From positions 1 to 64,000 of the forward strand of contig JAIRVG010000075.1 in the NCBI GenBank assembly GCA_031253995.1: 64,000 nucleotides of DNA. The letters are read 5' to 3'. Of this stretch, positions 8,218 to 16,893 are shown one piece after another. This DNA is from Paucimonas sp. (GTDB lineage: Bacteria > Pseudomonadota > Gammaproteobacteria > Pseudomonadales > Pseudomonadaceae). Within the stretch, counting starts at the first letter, position 1. Every line of letters starts with the position of its first letter. The notes beneath the pieces were generated by a model, which saw only the letters and a program-made list of their open reading frames with translations, made no database searches and was not told where the DNA came from. The position numbers and the translations under genes were made by a program.

Positions 8218-8370
8218 GGGGGCTCGGCTACTTAATTCGGCTATCAGGGGAAAACGGTGATCGGCCACTATAAAGCGCCGGCAACTATTTTTCACCCCGT
8301 GGACGTCCCGGCGCTGACACACGGGTTAGCATAGCGGCCTGTTCGATCCAGTCTTTTATCGGGAGTCTCC

Positions 8371-9465
8371 ATGAGCGCCGTCACTCGCGCAGCGGTTGAA
8401 GCCGTCCTTCGTCAATACACCGACCCTTACCTGAACCAGGACCCGGTCAGCGCCGGTTGCGTCCGTGCCATCGTCATTGAGGGCGACCGGGTCGGCGTGC
8501 TGTTGCAACTGGGCTATGCCGCCGGCCTGTTCAAGAACGGCTGGGCGCAGGTCCTGCAGACCGCCATCGAAGGGCTGGACGGCGTCAGCGCCGCCAAGGT
8601 GACCATCGAGTGCGTGATCGATGCGCACAAGGCCCAGGCGCAGGTCCCGGGCCTGGCCAACGTGAAGAACATCATCGCCGTGGCCTCCGGCAAGGGTGGC
8701 GTAGGCAAGTCCACCACCGCCGCCAACCTGGCCCTGGCCCTGGCCCGCGAAGGCGCGCGGGTCGGCATCCTCGACGCGGACATCTATGGCCCGAGCCAGG
8801 GCGTGATGTTCGGCATCCCGGAAGGTACCCGGCCGCAGGTCAGGGAACAGAAGTGGTTCGTGCCGATCAAGGCCCATGGCGTGGAGGTCATGTCCATGGC
8901 CTTCCTCACCGATGACAACACGCCGATGGTCTGGCGCGGCCCGATGGTCTCCGGCGCGCTGCTGCAACTGGTGACCCAGACCGCCTGGGACGATCTCGAC
9001 TACCTGGTGATCGACATGCCGCCGGGCACTGGCGACATCCAGCTGACCCTGGCGCAGAAGGTCCCGGTGGCCGGCTCGGTGATTGTCACCACGCCACAGG
9101 ACCTGGCCCTGCTCGACGCCAGGAAGGGCGTGGAGATGTTCCGCAAGGTGAATATCCCGGTGCTCGGCGTGGTGGAGAACATGGCCGTGCACATCTGCTC
9201 CAACTGCGGGCATGCCGAGCACCTGTTCGGCGAGGGCGGTGGCGAGAAGCTGGCAGCGCAGTATGGCGTTGACCTGCTGGCGTCGCTGCCGCTGTCGATG
9301 CTGATCCGCGAGCAGGCCGACAATGGCAAGCCGACGGCGATCGCCGAGCCGGAAAGCCAGATCGCCATGGTCTACCAGGAACTGGCCCGTTCGGTGGGGG
9401 CGCGGTTGGTGCTGCAGGAAGCGGCGGCGCCGGCGATGCCGAATATCACTATCAGCGACGATTGA
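8371..9465 (+). CDS. apbC: Iron-sulfur cluster carrier ATPase Mrp/ApbC
   Basis: Cytosolic P-loop NTPase that binds and transfers Fe-S clusters to apo-enzymes. The 364-residue protein has an N-terminal MIP18/DUF59-like domain (about 1-85), a deviant Walker A GKGGVGKS at 107-114, Walker B YLVIDMPPGTGD near 211-222, and the cluster-binding pair C276-x-x-C279. GGGAG is 7 nt before ATG. The metG-mrp divergent pairing is conserved in many gamma-proteobacteria. Confidence 0.97.
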   Translation: MSAVTRAAVEAVLRQYTDPYLNQDPVSAGCVRAIVIEGDRVGVLLQLGYAAGLFKNGWAQVLQTAIEGLDGVSAAKVTIECVIDAHKAQAQVPGLANVKNIIAVASGKGGVGKSTTAANLALALAREGARVGILDADIYGPSQGVMFGIPEGTRPQVREQKWFVPIKAHGVEVMSMAFLTDDNTPMVWRGPMVSGALLQLVTQTAWDDLDYLVIDMPPGTGDIQLTLAQKVPVAGSVIVTTPQDLALLDARKGVEMFRKVNIPVLGVVENMAVHICSNCGHAEHLFGEGGGEKLAAQYGVDLLASLPLSMLIREQADNGKPTAIAEPESQIAMVYQELARSVGARLVLQEAAAPAMPNITISDD

Positions 9466-9499
9466 GGTTCTGAAGGAACCGGATTCTGCTGTATGAGCT

Positions 9500-9584
9500 G
9501 GTGCTGGTGATCGTGTGTTGATCCATTTGCGATGGTGATGCTGAGTCGCCTTGGCAAATGGATATGCACCCAAGCACCAGCACC
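9500..9584. repeat. Long two-part inverted repeat downstream of mrp
   Basis: Arms 9500-9530 and 9554-9584. Two perfect 10-bp stems, GGTGCTGGTG/CACCAGCACC outside and ATCCATTTGC/GCAAATGGAT inside, are separated by exactly 11 nt on both sides, with a 23-nt apical loop. It lies in the 3' untranslated region of mrp, just before the terminator at 9598. Confidence 0.75.
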
Positions 9585-9597
9585 ACCGAGCAGGCAT

Positions 9598-9627
9598 AAA
9601 AAAACCCGCCAGAAGGCGGGTTTTTTT
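9598..9627. terminator. Bidirectional terminator between mrp and the cold shock gene
   Basis: Stem AAAACCCGCC / GGCGGGTTTT with an AGAA loop and T-runs on both strands, between convergent genes ending at 9465 and 9656. Confidence 0.95.
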
Positions 9628-9655
9628 GAACGCTATGAAAGCGAATCAGCAGAAG

Positions 9656-9865
9656 TTAGATAACTTCGACTTCTTCAGCTTGCATGCCTTTCTGACCGCG
9701 GGTAGCGATGAAGGAGACCTGCTGGCCTTCTTTCAGGCTCTTGAAGCCGTCAGCCTTGATGGCTTTGAAGTGTACGAACAGGTCGTCACCGGATTGTGGG
9801 GTGATGAAGCCGAAGCCTTTTTCATCGTTGAACCACTTGACGGTACCGGTTTGGCGATTGGACAT
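9656..9865 (-). CDS. Cold shock domain protein (CspA family)
   Basis: Single 69-residue cold shock domain that binds single-stranded RNA/DNA and acts as an RNA chaperone. RNP1 KGFGFI is at 16-21 and RNP2 LFVHF at 29-33, with the aromatic W11/F12 surface. ATG 9865 follows AAGGAGACAGACC. The minus-strand leader is long (upstream of 9866), as is common for thermo-responsive csp mRNAs, but I could not define a specific cold box. Which of the several Pseudomonas csp paralogues this is cannot be decided. Confidence 0.95.
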   Translation of the reverse strand: MSNRQTGTVKWFNDEKGFGFITPQSGDDLFVHFKAIKADGFKSLKEGQQVSFIATRGQKGMQAEEVEVI

Positions 9866-10201
9866 GGTCTGTCTCCTTGGACAAAGTTGATTACGGCTCA
9901 GGAACGCCCTGGCCGGGACTGAGTGCAAAAAGACAGAAAATTCATGGATGGTTGATCGAAATCATGCATCAAGTAGAGATTCTCAGTGACAACGTGCAGC
10001 ACAGTGGCGGCACCTTAACCCTTTTTTCCCAAGGTGCCAATGGTCTCGACGGCCTTTTGCGCAATTCATGACTGACGGCGCTGCACGCGGCCTCCGTCGG
10101 TCCCGCCAGGCAAATCGATACCGGCTAAATCTTTGAAGCCGGCGCGCGTCCCGGTAAGATGCGCGTCACCTTTTTCACCCCGCTATTTCAGGAACCCCGC
10201 C
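9866..10201. promoter_or_regulatory. 336-bp region between the cold shock gene and dcd
   Basis: Shared divergent upstream region. The side next to the cold shock gene is A/T-richer (around 9935-10030) as expected for a csp promoter and leader. No gene with a convincing start lies in it, and I see no repeat or clear operator. Confidence 0.4.
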
Positions 10202-10768
10202 ATGAGCATCAAATCGGACAAGTGGATTCGCCGCATGGCGCAGGAACACGGCATGATCGAACCCTTCGTCGAGCGCCAGGTGCGCAACGACGGCAACGAC
10301 AAGCTGATCTCCTTCGGTGTCTCCAGCTATGGCTACGACGTGCGCTGCGCCGACGAATTCAAGGTGTTCACCAACATCAACTCGGCCACCGTCGATCCGA
10401 AGAACTTCGATGCAGGCAGCTTCGTCGACGTCAAGAGCGACGTCTGCATCATCCCGCCGAACTCCTTCGCCCTGGCCCGCACCGTCGAGTACTTCCGCAT
10501 CCCGCGCAACGTGCTGACCATCTGCCTGGGCAAGAGCACCTACGCGCGCTGCGGCATCATCGTCAACGTCACCCCGCTGGAACCGGAGTGGGAAGGCCAC
10601 GTGACCCTGGAGTTCTCCAACACCACCACCCTGCCGGCGAAGATCTACGCCAACGAAGGCGTGGCGCAGATGCTCTTCCTCGAATCCGATGAAGAATGCG
10701 AAGTGTCCTACAAGGATCGCGGCGGCAAGTACCAAGGCCAGCGCGGCGTCACCCTGCCACGCACCTGA
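10202..10768 (+). CDS. dcd: dCTP deaminase
   Basis: Homotrimeric enzyme converting dCTP to dUTP and ammonia, the main route to dTTP in gamma-proteobacteria. The 188-residue product has the dUTPase-like fold markers SYGYDVRCADEF, the S/R-containing GKSTYARCG segment and the catalytic-glutamate region LEPEWEGHVTLEFSN. ATG 10202 follows AGGAACCCCGCC; an upstream in-frame start at 10133 adds 23 residues without family similarity. Confidence 0.97.
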   Translation: MSIKSDKWIRRMAQEHGMIEPFVERQVRNDGNDKLISFGVSSYGYDVRCADEFKVFTNINSATVDPKNFDAGSFVDVKSDVCIIPPNSFALARTVEYFRIPRNVLTICLGKSTYARCGIIVNVTPLEPEWEGHVTLEFSNTTTLPAKIYANEGVAQMLFLESDEECEVSYKDRGGKYQGQRGVTLPRT

Positions 10769-10867
10769 TCCGACGAACCGGGGGGAATTCCCCCGGCTTC
10801 CGGCACTCCAACGAGATGAACCGTCCCGACGCGCACGAGGCGCGTCGGCTCTCGTCAGGAGTAGCCA

Positions 10868-11092
10868 ATGAAACTCGACCCCCACATCAGCGCCAAGCTG
10901 GCCCTGCTGCAGCCCAATCAGATCGGGATGCTGGCGTGGTCGCTGCTTGCGCACCCGCCCATGCAGGCTGGCGGGGTACCTGGCCAGCCCGATCCCGACA
11001 CCCCGCAACCGGCGCAACCGGGTGACACCCCGCCGATGGAGCCGGGTGAACCGACTCTTCCCGATGAGCCACCACCTGCCCCCGTAGCCTGA
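10868..11092 (+). CDS. Small proline-rich hypothetical protein
   Basis: A 74-residue protein with a helical N-terminal third (MKLDPHISAKLALLQPNQIG) and a disordered Pro/Gly/Asp-rich tail (about 33-74, PGQPDPDTPQPAQPG and similar). A good TCAGGAG ribosome site is 7 nt before ATG, supporting real expression. No signal peptide. I do not recognise the function; it sits alone between dcd and the convergent pdeM gene. Confidence 0.6.
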   Translation: MKLDPHISAKLALLQPNQIGMLAWSLLAHPPMQAGGVPGQPDPDTPQPAQPGDTPPMEPGEPTLPDEPPPAPVA

Positions 11093-11093
11093 T

Positions 11094-11753
11094 TCAGCGC
11101 GCCAGCGGCCAGACCTGGCCGTCACCCGCCAGATAGAGGCGTGCCGGCGCATCCGGCGCGACCTCCCAGCCACCGGTGAACTCGCCGAAGGCCGGCAGCA
11201 GGCTGACCTGTTCGTCGATCACGAAGCACGGCAGGCGCAAGCGCTGTCGTGCCCGTCCGCGCAGCACGCAGACCGGGTGCACATGACCTGCCAGCACTGG
11301 CCGGGTCACATGCACCGTGGGTTCGTGTTGCAGGGCAAAGGGTTCCAGCACCCAGGGCTCATCCCGTACCTCGATGCCCAGTTCCGCTGGCGGATCGCCT
11401 GCGTGACGGTCGTGGTTGCCGCGAATCAGGGTGATGCGCAATTTCCCATGACGCTCCCGCCAGGCCTGCAACAGCGCCAGGGTGGCCGGCGCTCGCCCCG
11501 AACGGGCGTGGATGAAATCCCCCAGCACTATCATTTGCTCGCACGGGTAGGCCGCCAGCAGCGCGTCCAGCCGCGCCAGGGTGGCCGCCGTGGTGCCCCG
11601 CGGCACCGGCTGGTGCAGGGCGCGGTAGCTGGCGGCCTTGCCGATATGCACGTCGGCCACCAGCAGGGCCTGTCGCGCAGGCCAGAAGATCGCGCGGTCG
11701 GCCAGTAGCCAGAGCCGGGTGCCGCACAGCTCGATTTCAACGTGGGCGGGCAT
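11094..11753 (-). CDS. pdeM: Ligase-associated DNA damage response endonuclease PdeM
   Basis: Calcineurin-like metallophosphoesterase of the bacterial ligase-associated repair set. The 219-residue protein shows the di-metal motifs ADVHIGK (D34, H36), VLGDF (D79), RGNHD (N113-H114-D115) and GHVHP. The start at ATG 11753 overlaps the helicase stop by 17 nt, so the two are co-translated. The family normally works with a helicase, an ATP-dependent ligase and a beta-CASP exonuclease; here the last two are more than 16 kb upstream. Confidence 0.92.
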   Translation of the reverse strand: MPAHVEIELCGTRLWLLADRAIFWPARQALLVADVHIGKAASYRALHQPVPRGTTAATLARLDALLAAYPCEQMIVLGDFIHARSGRAPATLALLQAWRERHGKLRITLIRGNHDRHAGDPPAELGIEVRDEPWVLEPFALQHEPTVHVTRPVLAGHVHPVCVLRGRARQRLRLPCFVIDEQVSLLPAFGEFTGGWEVAPDAPARLYLAGDGQVWPLAR

Positions 11754-14223
11754 GGCGCTCCCCCTTGTCCGCGGCCTTCTCCAGGTCGGCGACCATCCGC
11801 GCAATGCGATCGGCGAGCTTTTCCGTGCTCAGGGTCTCGCGCATGCCCTCGACCACCAGGGCGAAGGCCAGCGGACCGGGGCGGCGCAGATCGTGCAGGT
11901 CGAGACGGCGTCCGTTCATCTTCAGCAACTGGTGCTGCAAGCGCTCGATTTCCAGCTCTTCACGCAGCACTTCATCGCGAGCCTGGCCGAGCAGCAGGTT
12001 GTCGGCGTCATGCTTGCGAAACACCTCGAAGAACAGCCCGCTGGAGGCCTGGATCTGCCGGGTGCTCTTCTGCGCCGCCGGATAGCCACCGAACACCAGC
12101 CCGGCAATCTGTGCGATCTCGCGAAAGCGCCGCTGGGCCATTTCCCCGGCATTCAGGCTGGCCAGCACATCGTCCAGCAGGTTGTCCGGGCTCAGTGCCG
12201 CCGGCAGCAGCCGGGGCCAGTCCACGGCGGTCGGGGTGAGCAGTTCGAAACCGTAGTCGTTGACCGCGATGGATACGCTCAACGGCCGTTCGCGGCTGGC
12301 GCGCCAGGCGATCAGGCTGGCCAGGCCGAGGTTGGCCATGCGCCCGGCGAAGGGGTAGAGGAACAGGTGCCAGCCCTGGCGCGAATGCCAGGTCTCGGCC
12401 AGCAGGCTTTCTTGCGTGGGAATCGCCGACCATTGCGCCTGCAATTCCAGCAGGGGCCGCACCGCCTGCATTTCCGGCCCGCTGAAGCGCCCTGCGGCCG
12501 CGGCAGCCAGCTGTGCCACCAGGGCATCCGCCAGCTCGCTGGAGAGCGGCATGCGCCCGCCGTTCCAGCGTGCCAGCGCGGCCTTGCGTGAGGTGCTGCG
12601 GCGTACGTAGGCGGTCATGTTCTCCACCCGCACCAGTTCCAGCACGCGACCGGCGAAGACGAAGGCGTCATCCGGGCGCAGGCGGGCGATGAAGGCTTCC
12701 TCGACGCTGCCCAAGTGAGCGCCGCCACCGCCCTTGCTCCAGAGCTTCAACTGGATGCTGGCGTCGCTGACGATGGTGCCGATGCCCATGCGGTGCCGAC
12801 GTGCCAGGCGCTCGCTGGCGACCCGCCAGACGCCGTCGGCATCGGGTTCGACGCGCTGGTAGTCGGGGTAGGCGGTGAGCGAGCTGCCGCCATGGCGGAC
12901 GAAGTCCAGCGCCCACTGCCACTGGCTGTCCTGCAGGTCGCGATAGGCCCAGGCGCCGCGGACTTCGGCGAGCAGCTCCGCCGGCCGGAAGCCGCTGCCC
13001 AGGGCCATGCTGACCAGATGCTGGACCAGCACGTCCAGGCACAGCCGTGGCGACCGGCGCGCCTCGATCTGCCCGTCCGCCAGGGCCTGCCGGGCGGCAG
13101 CGGCTTCCACCAGTTCCAGGCTGTGGGTCGGCACCAGGGTAATCCGCGAGGCCCGTCCCGGCGCGTGCCCGGAGCGTCCGGCGCGCTGCATCAGGCGCGC
13201 CACGCCCTTGGCCGAGCCGATCTGCAGCACCCGCTCCACCGGCAGGAAATCCACCCCCAGGTCGAGGCTGGAGGTGCAGACCACGGCCTTCAGCCCGCCT
13301 TCCTTGAGGCTGCGTTCCACCCAGTCGCGGGTGCTGCGGGCCAGCGAGGCATGGTGCAGGGCGATCAGTCCGGCCCAGTCGGGTCGTGCCTCCAGCAGCG
13401 CCTGGTACCAGCGCTCGGCCTGGGCCCTTGTATTGGTGAAGACCAGGCAGCTGTGGCAGGCGTCGATCTCGCCCGCCACCTGGTCGAGCTGGCCCAGGCC
13501 CATGTGCCCGGCCCAGGGAAAGCGTTCGATGGCCTTGGGCAGCAGGCAGTCCACCAGCAGCCGTTTGTCCTGGCGGCCCTCGATCAGGCGGCCACCCTGG
13601 GGCAGCAGCACGTCGAGGGCGTGTGGCAGGTTGCCGAGGGTCGCCGACAGGCCCCAGACCACCAGGCCCGGGTGCCAGCGGCGCAGGCGCGCGAGGGCCA
13701 GTTGCAGTTGCACGCCGCGCTTGTTGCCGAGCAGTTCGTGCCATTCGTCCACCACCACCATGCGCAGGCTGGCGAAGTCGTTCTCGGCCTGGGCGCGGGT
13801 CAGCAGCAGGGTCAGGCTTTCCGGGGTGGTGATCAGCGTGGAGGGCAGGCGCCGGGCCTGCCGTGCACGCTCGGCGCCGCCGGTGTCGCCGCTGCGCACG
13901 CCGACGCTCCAGTTCAGCTCCAGGTCGTCCAGCGGCGCTTGCAGGGCGCGAGCGGTGTCTGCGGCGAGGGCGCGCATGGGCGTGATCCACAGCACCTGCA
14001 ACGGCGAGGGCAGTGGGCGCCTGGCCGCGACCGCAACGGGCTTGTCGGCGAAGGCACGCAGGGCGGCGAGCCATACCGCGTAGGTCTTGCCCGCGCCGGT
14101 GCTGGCGTGGAGCAGCCCGGATTCGCCACGGCCCACCGCCGCCCAGACCTGGCGCTGGAAGGCGAACGGCGTCCAGCCGCGGGCGGCGAACCAGGCATCG
14201 GCGAGATTGGGCGTGACAGGCAT
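11737..14223 (-). CDS. Ligase-associated DEXH-box helicase (Lhr type)
   Basis: Superfamily 2 helicase of about 828 residues. Walker A STGAGKT is at 41-47, the DEXH motif is VVDEWHELLG, motif III SATLGNLPH and motif VI MQRAGRSGHAPGR are present, and a long Lhr-core C-terminal region follows. I prefer ATG 14223 (MPVTPNLADAW); a GTG at 14265 adds 14 residues, and neither has a strong ribosome site. It is probably involved in strand-break or crosslink repair with PdeM, the ligase and the exonuclease (family knowledge). The ligase gene that would normally lie just upstream is displaced by about 14 kb. Confidence 0.93.
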   Translation of the reverse strand: MPVTPNLADAWFAARGWTPFAFQRQVWAAVGRGESGLLHASTGAGKTYAVWLAALRAFADKPVAVAARRPLPSPLQVLWITPMRALAADTARALQAPLDDLELNWSVGVRSGDTGGAERARQARRLPSTLITTPESLTLLLTRAQAENDFASLRMVVVDEWHELLGNKRGVQLQLALARLRRWHPGLVVWGLSATLGNLPHALDVLLPQGGRLIEGRQDKRLLVDCLLPKAIERFPWAGHMGLGQLDQVAGEIDACHSCLVFTNTRAQAERWYQALLEARPDWAGLIALHHASLARSTRDWVERSLKEGGLKAVVCTSSLDLGVDFLPVERVLQIGSAKGVARLMQRAGRSGHAPGRASRITLVPTHSLELVEAAAARQALADGQIEARRSPRLCLDVLVQHLVSMALGSGFRPAELLAEVRGAWAYRDLQDSQWQWALDFVRHGGSSLTAYPDYQRVEPDADGVWRVASERLARRHRMGIGTIVSDASIQLKLWSKGGGGAHLGSVEEAFIARLRPDDAFVFAGRVLELVRVENMTAYVRRSTSRKAALARWNGGRMPLSSELADALVAQLAAAAAGRFSGPEMQAVRPLLELQAQWSAIPTQESLLAETWHSRQGWHLFLYPFAGRMANLGLASLIAWRASRERPLSVSIAVNDYGFELLTPTAVDWPRLLPAALSPDNLLDDVLASLNAGEMAQRRFREIAQIAGLVFGGYPAAQKSTRQIQASSGLFFEVFRKHDADNLLLGQARDEVLREELEIERLQHQLLKMNGRRLDLHDLRRPGPLAFALVVEGMRETLSTEKLADRIARMVADLEKAADKGERHARPR

Positions 14224-14283
14224 GCGCGTGACCGGCTCGGTGAGGTCTGTGTCTTCACAGACCACCGGCCACGGCCATTGGTT

Positions 14284-15048
14284 TTATTTCAGGTTGCCCC
14301 GCAGGAACTGCTGCAGGCGCTCGCTCTTCGGCTGGCCCAGCACCTCGGCCGGCGGGCCCTGTTCCTCCACCAGGCCCTGGTGCAGGAACATCACCTGGCT
14401 CGACACCTGGCGGGCGAAAGCCATCTCGTGGGTGACCATGATCATGGTCCGGCCTTCCTCGGCCAGGCCCTGGATCACCTTGAGCACTTCGCCGACCAGT
14501 TCCGGGTCGAGGGCCGAGGTGGGTTCGTCGAACAGCAGTACTTCCGGCTCCATGGCCAGGGCGCGGGCGATGGCCACCCGTTGCTGCTGGCCGCCGGAGA
14601 GGAACGCCGGGTACTGCTCGGCCACCCGTGGCGCCAGTCCGACCTTGTCCAGGTAGCGCCGCGCCCGGTCCTCGGCCTCCTGCTTGCTCACCCCCAGCAC
14701 CCGCCGCGGCGCCATGCAGATGTTTTCCAGCACGCTGAGGTGGCTCCACAGGTTGAAGTGCTGGAACACCATGGCCAGGCGCGTGCGCAGGCGTTGCAAC
14801 TCGTCGGCATCGGCCACGTGCATGCCGTGGCGGTCGTGGACCATGCGGATGTCCTTGCCGTCCAGGGTCATGCGCCCGTCATCGGGTTGTTCGAGGAAGT
14901 TGATGCAGCGCAGGAAGGTGCTCTTGCCCGAGCCGCTGGCGCCGATCAGGGCGATCACGTCGCCGCTCTTCGCCTGCAGCGACACGCCCTTGAGCACCTT
15001 GTGCTCGCCGTAGCTCTTGTGCAGGTCTTCGATGGTCAGTTTGTACAC
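14284..15048 (-). CDS. Polar amino acid ABC transporter ATP-binding protein (HisP/ArtP-like)
   Basis: Cytosolic ATPase of a type I importer, 254 residues. Walker A GASGSGKS at about 36-43, Q-loop FQHFNLWSHL, signature LSGGQQQR and Walker B LLFDEP are intact. The start is GTG 15048 with AGGGA upstream; the longer frame to 15108 has no family match. Last gene of a five-gene minus-strand operon with two permeases, a deacylase and a binding protein. Similarity to the histidine/arginine/octopine class suggests a basic amino acid or a modified amino acid as substrate. Confidence 0.94.
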   Translation of the reverse strand: MYKLTIEDLHKSYGEHKVLKGVSLQAKSGDVIALIGASGSGKSTFLRCINFLEQPDDGRMTLDGKDIRMVHDRHGMHVADADELQRLRTRLAMVFQHFNLWSHLSVLENICMAPRRVLGVSKQEAEDRARRYLDKVGLAPRVAEQYPAFLSGGQQQRVAIARALAMEPEVLLFDEPTSALDPELVGEVLKVIQGLAEEGRTMIMVTHEMAFARQVSSQVMFLHQGLVEEQGPPAEVLGQPKSERLQQFLRGNLK

Positions 15049-15058
15049 GCACGTTCCC

Positions 15059-16174
15059 TCATGGCGACAGCAGATAACCGCTACGGTAGGCCTCGCGACC
15101 GGCGACATGGGCGATGACCATGCCGGCGGTGGCCATGCGCCGCAGCGAACGGGCGTAGAGCAGGCCGGCCTGGGTGTTGCGCACCGGCGTGACGCGGTCG
15201 CTCAGCGGGTCGATGACCTCGGCCACCAGTTGCCCGGCCTCCAGGTACTGCCCGGGGGCGACATGGAACACCAGCAGCCCGCCCAGTGGCGTCGCCACCG
15301 GTTCCACCGCGGCCAGCGGGGTGGCCGGGTAGAGCAGCGGCGGCAAGGGCGCCGGTTCGCCGTCGATGGCGCCGAAGCGCGTCAGGTACTGCAGGATCGC
15401 CGTGCAGTCGGCCTCGGCCAGCGGATGGCTGACATCGCCCTGGCCGCGCAGCTCGACGGTCACCGAGAAGCTGCCCATGGGAATCGGGAAGTGCTTGCCG
15501 AAGCGCTGCTGCAATTGCCACCAGACCAGGGTGAAGCATTCGTCGAACGACTGCCCGCCGGAGTCGGTGGCCAGCAGGCTGGCCTGCACCCCGAGGTAGC
15601 GCGACAGCGGCTCGACCTGGGCCCAGGCTTCCGGCGTGGTGTAGAGGTGTTCCACTGCCTCGAAGTCGCAGTGCAGGTCGAGCACCATGTCGGCGTCGCA
15701 GGCCAGGCGTTGCAGGGTCAGGCGCTGGGATTGCAGCGGCGTGTTGGCCGGGTGGGCGTCGAGGCCACGGCGCAGGTATTCGCGGATCAGCGCCAGGTTG
15801 TGCTGCGGGTCCTGGGTCAGGTGGCCCTCGATCTGGTCGCCGATCTGGTCGGTGAGGTCGACGAAGCGGCGATTGAAGTTCTCGCCGCTCTGCAGTTCGT
15901 AGCGGCCCAGGGGTACGTCCATCAGCACCTGTTCCAGGCCCACCGGGTTGGCCACCGGGACCAGCACGATCTCGCGGCGCAGGCGGCCCTGGGCTTCCAG
16001 TTCGGCGAGGCGCTGCTTGAGGTGCCAGGCCACCAGCATGCCCGGCAGTTCGTCGGCGTGCAGCGAGGCCTGGATGTAGATCTTGCCGCCGGCCCGCGGG
16101 CCGAAGTGGAAGCTGTGGATCTGGCGGGCGATGCCGGGCACCGGCGCCAGGAGGTCATGGGTCTTGTGGTGCAT
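15059..16174 (-). CDS. M14-family deacylase (succinylglutamate desuccinylase/aspartoacylase-like)
   Basis: Predicted zinc hydrolase of 371 residues. Zinc ligands fit HADE (about 38-41) and H in DLHCD (about 167-171), with a C-terminal beta-barrel domain with biotinyl-like GQYLEAGQLVAEVIDPL. It is embedded between the ATPase and permease genes of an amino acid importer (gaps of 10 and 8 nt), which implies that the imported compound is an N-acylated amino acid or small peptide cleaved after entry. Substrate is inferred, not shown. ATG 16174 is the first start with family-like sequence. Confidence 0.85.
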   Translation of the reverse strand: MHHKTHDLLAPVPGIARQIHSFHFGPRAGGKIYIQASLHADELPGMLVAWHLKQRLAELEAQGRLRREIVLVPVANPVGLEQVLMDVPLGRYELQSGENFNRRFVDLTDQIGDQIEGHLTQDPQHNLALIREYLRRGLDAHPANTPLQSQRLTLQRLACDADMVLDLHCDFEAVEHLYTTPEAWAQVEPLSRYLGVQASLLATDSGGQSFDECFTLVWWQLQQRFGKHFPIPMGSFSVTVELRGQGDVSHPLAEADCTAILQYLTRFGAIDGEPAPLPPLLYPATPLAAVEPVATPLGGLLVFHVAPGQYLEAGQLVAEVIDPLSDRVTPVRNTQAGLLYARSLRRMATAGMVIAHVAGREAYRSGYLLSP

Positions 16175-16182
16175 GGGGTGTC

Positions 16183-16893
16183 CTAGTGAGCGGGACCGAG
16201 GAAGGCCAGCCAGCGCCGTTCGGCGAGGCGGAACAGGCCGACCAGGGTGAAGGTGACGCACAGGTAGATCAACGCCGCGATGCCGAACGACTGGAACGTG
16301 AGGTAGGTGGCCGAGTTGGCATCCCGGGCCACTTTCAGGATGTCCGGCACGGTGGCGGTGAAGGCCACGGTGGTCGAATGCAGCATCAGGATCACCTCAT
16401 TGCTGTAGAACGGCAGCGAGCGGCGCAGCGCGGACGGCATGATGATGTAAGCATAGAGCTTCCAGCCGTGCAGCCCATAGGCCTTGGCCGCCTCGATCTC
16501 GCCGTGGTTCATGCTGCGGATCGCCCCGGCGAAGATCTCCGTGGTGTAGGCGCAGGTGTTCAGGGCGAAGGCGAGGATGGTGCAGTTCATCGCATCGCGG
16601 AAGAAGGCGTCCAGCAGCGGTTGTTCGCGCACCGCGGCGATGCTGTAGATCCCGGTGTAGCAGATCAGCAGCTGGATGTAGAGCGGCGTGCCGCGGAACA
16701 GGTAGGTGTAGAACTGCACCGGCCAGCGGATCCACGCACGCCGCGAGACGCGGGCGATGGACAGCGGGATCGAGGCGACGAAGCCGAAGGCCAGCGAAGC
16801 GCTGAGCAACCACATGGTCATGGCCAGGCCGGTGATGTTGGTGCCGTCGGTGTAGAGGAAGGCGCGCCAGTATTCCTGCAGCAGTTCGATCAT
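16183..16893 (-). CDS. Amino acid ABC transporter permease (HisM type)
   Basis: Inner-membrane permease, 236 residues, about five TM helices with the His/Glu/Gln permease signature FRGTPLYIQLL and the EAA loop EIEAAKAYGLHGWKLYAYI that docks onto the ATPase. It overlaps the next permease by 4 nt, typical of coupled HisQ/HisM pairs. Confidence 0.95.
   Translation of the reverse strand: MIELLQEYWRAFLYTDGTNITGLAMTMWLLSASLAFGFVASIPLSIARVSRRAWIRWPVQFYTYLFRGTPLYIQLLICYTGIYSIAAVREQPLLDAFFRDAMNCTILAFALNTCAYTTEIFAGAIRSMNHGEIEAAKAYGLHGWKLYAYIIMPSALRRSLPFYSNEVILMLHSTTVAFTATVPDILKVARDANSATYLTFQSFGIAALIYLCVTFTLVGLFRLAERRWLAFLGPAH

Noticed and set aside
5935..8235. 766-residue open frame on the plus strand over metG
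   Set aside because: Antisense to metG, which has all synthetase motifs; no domain visible.
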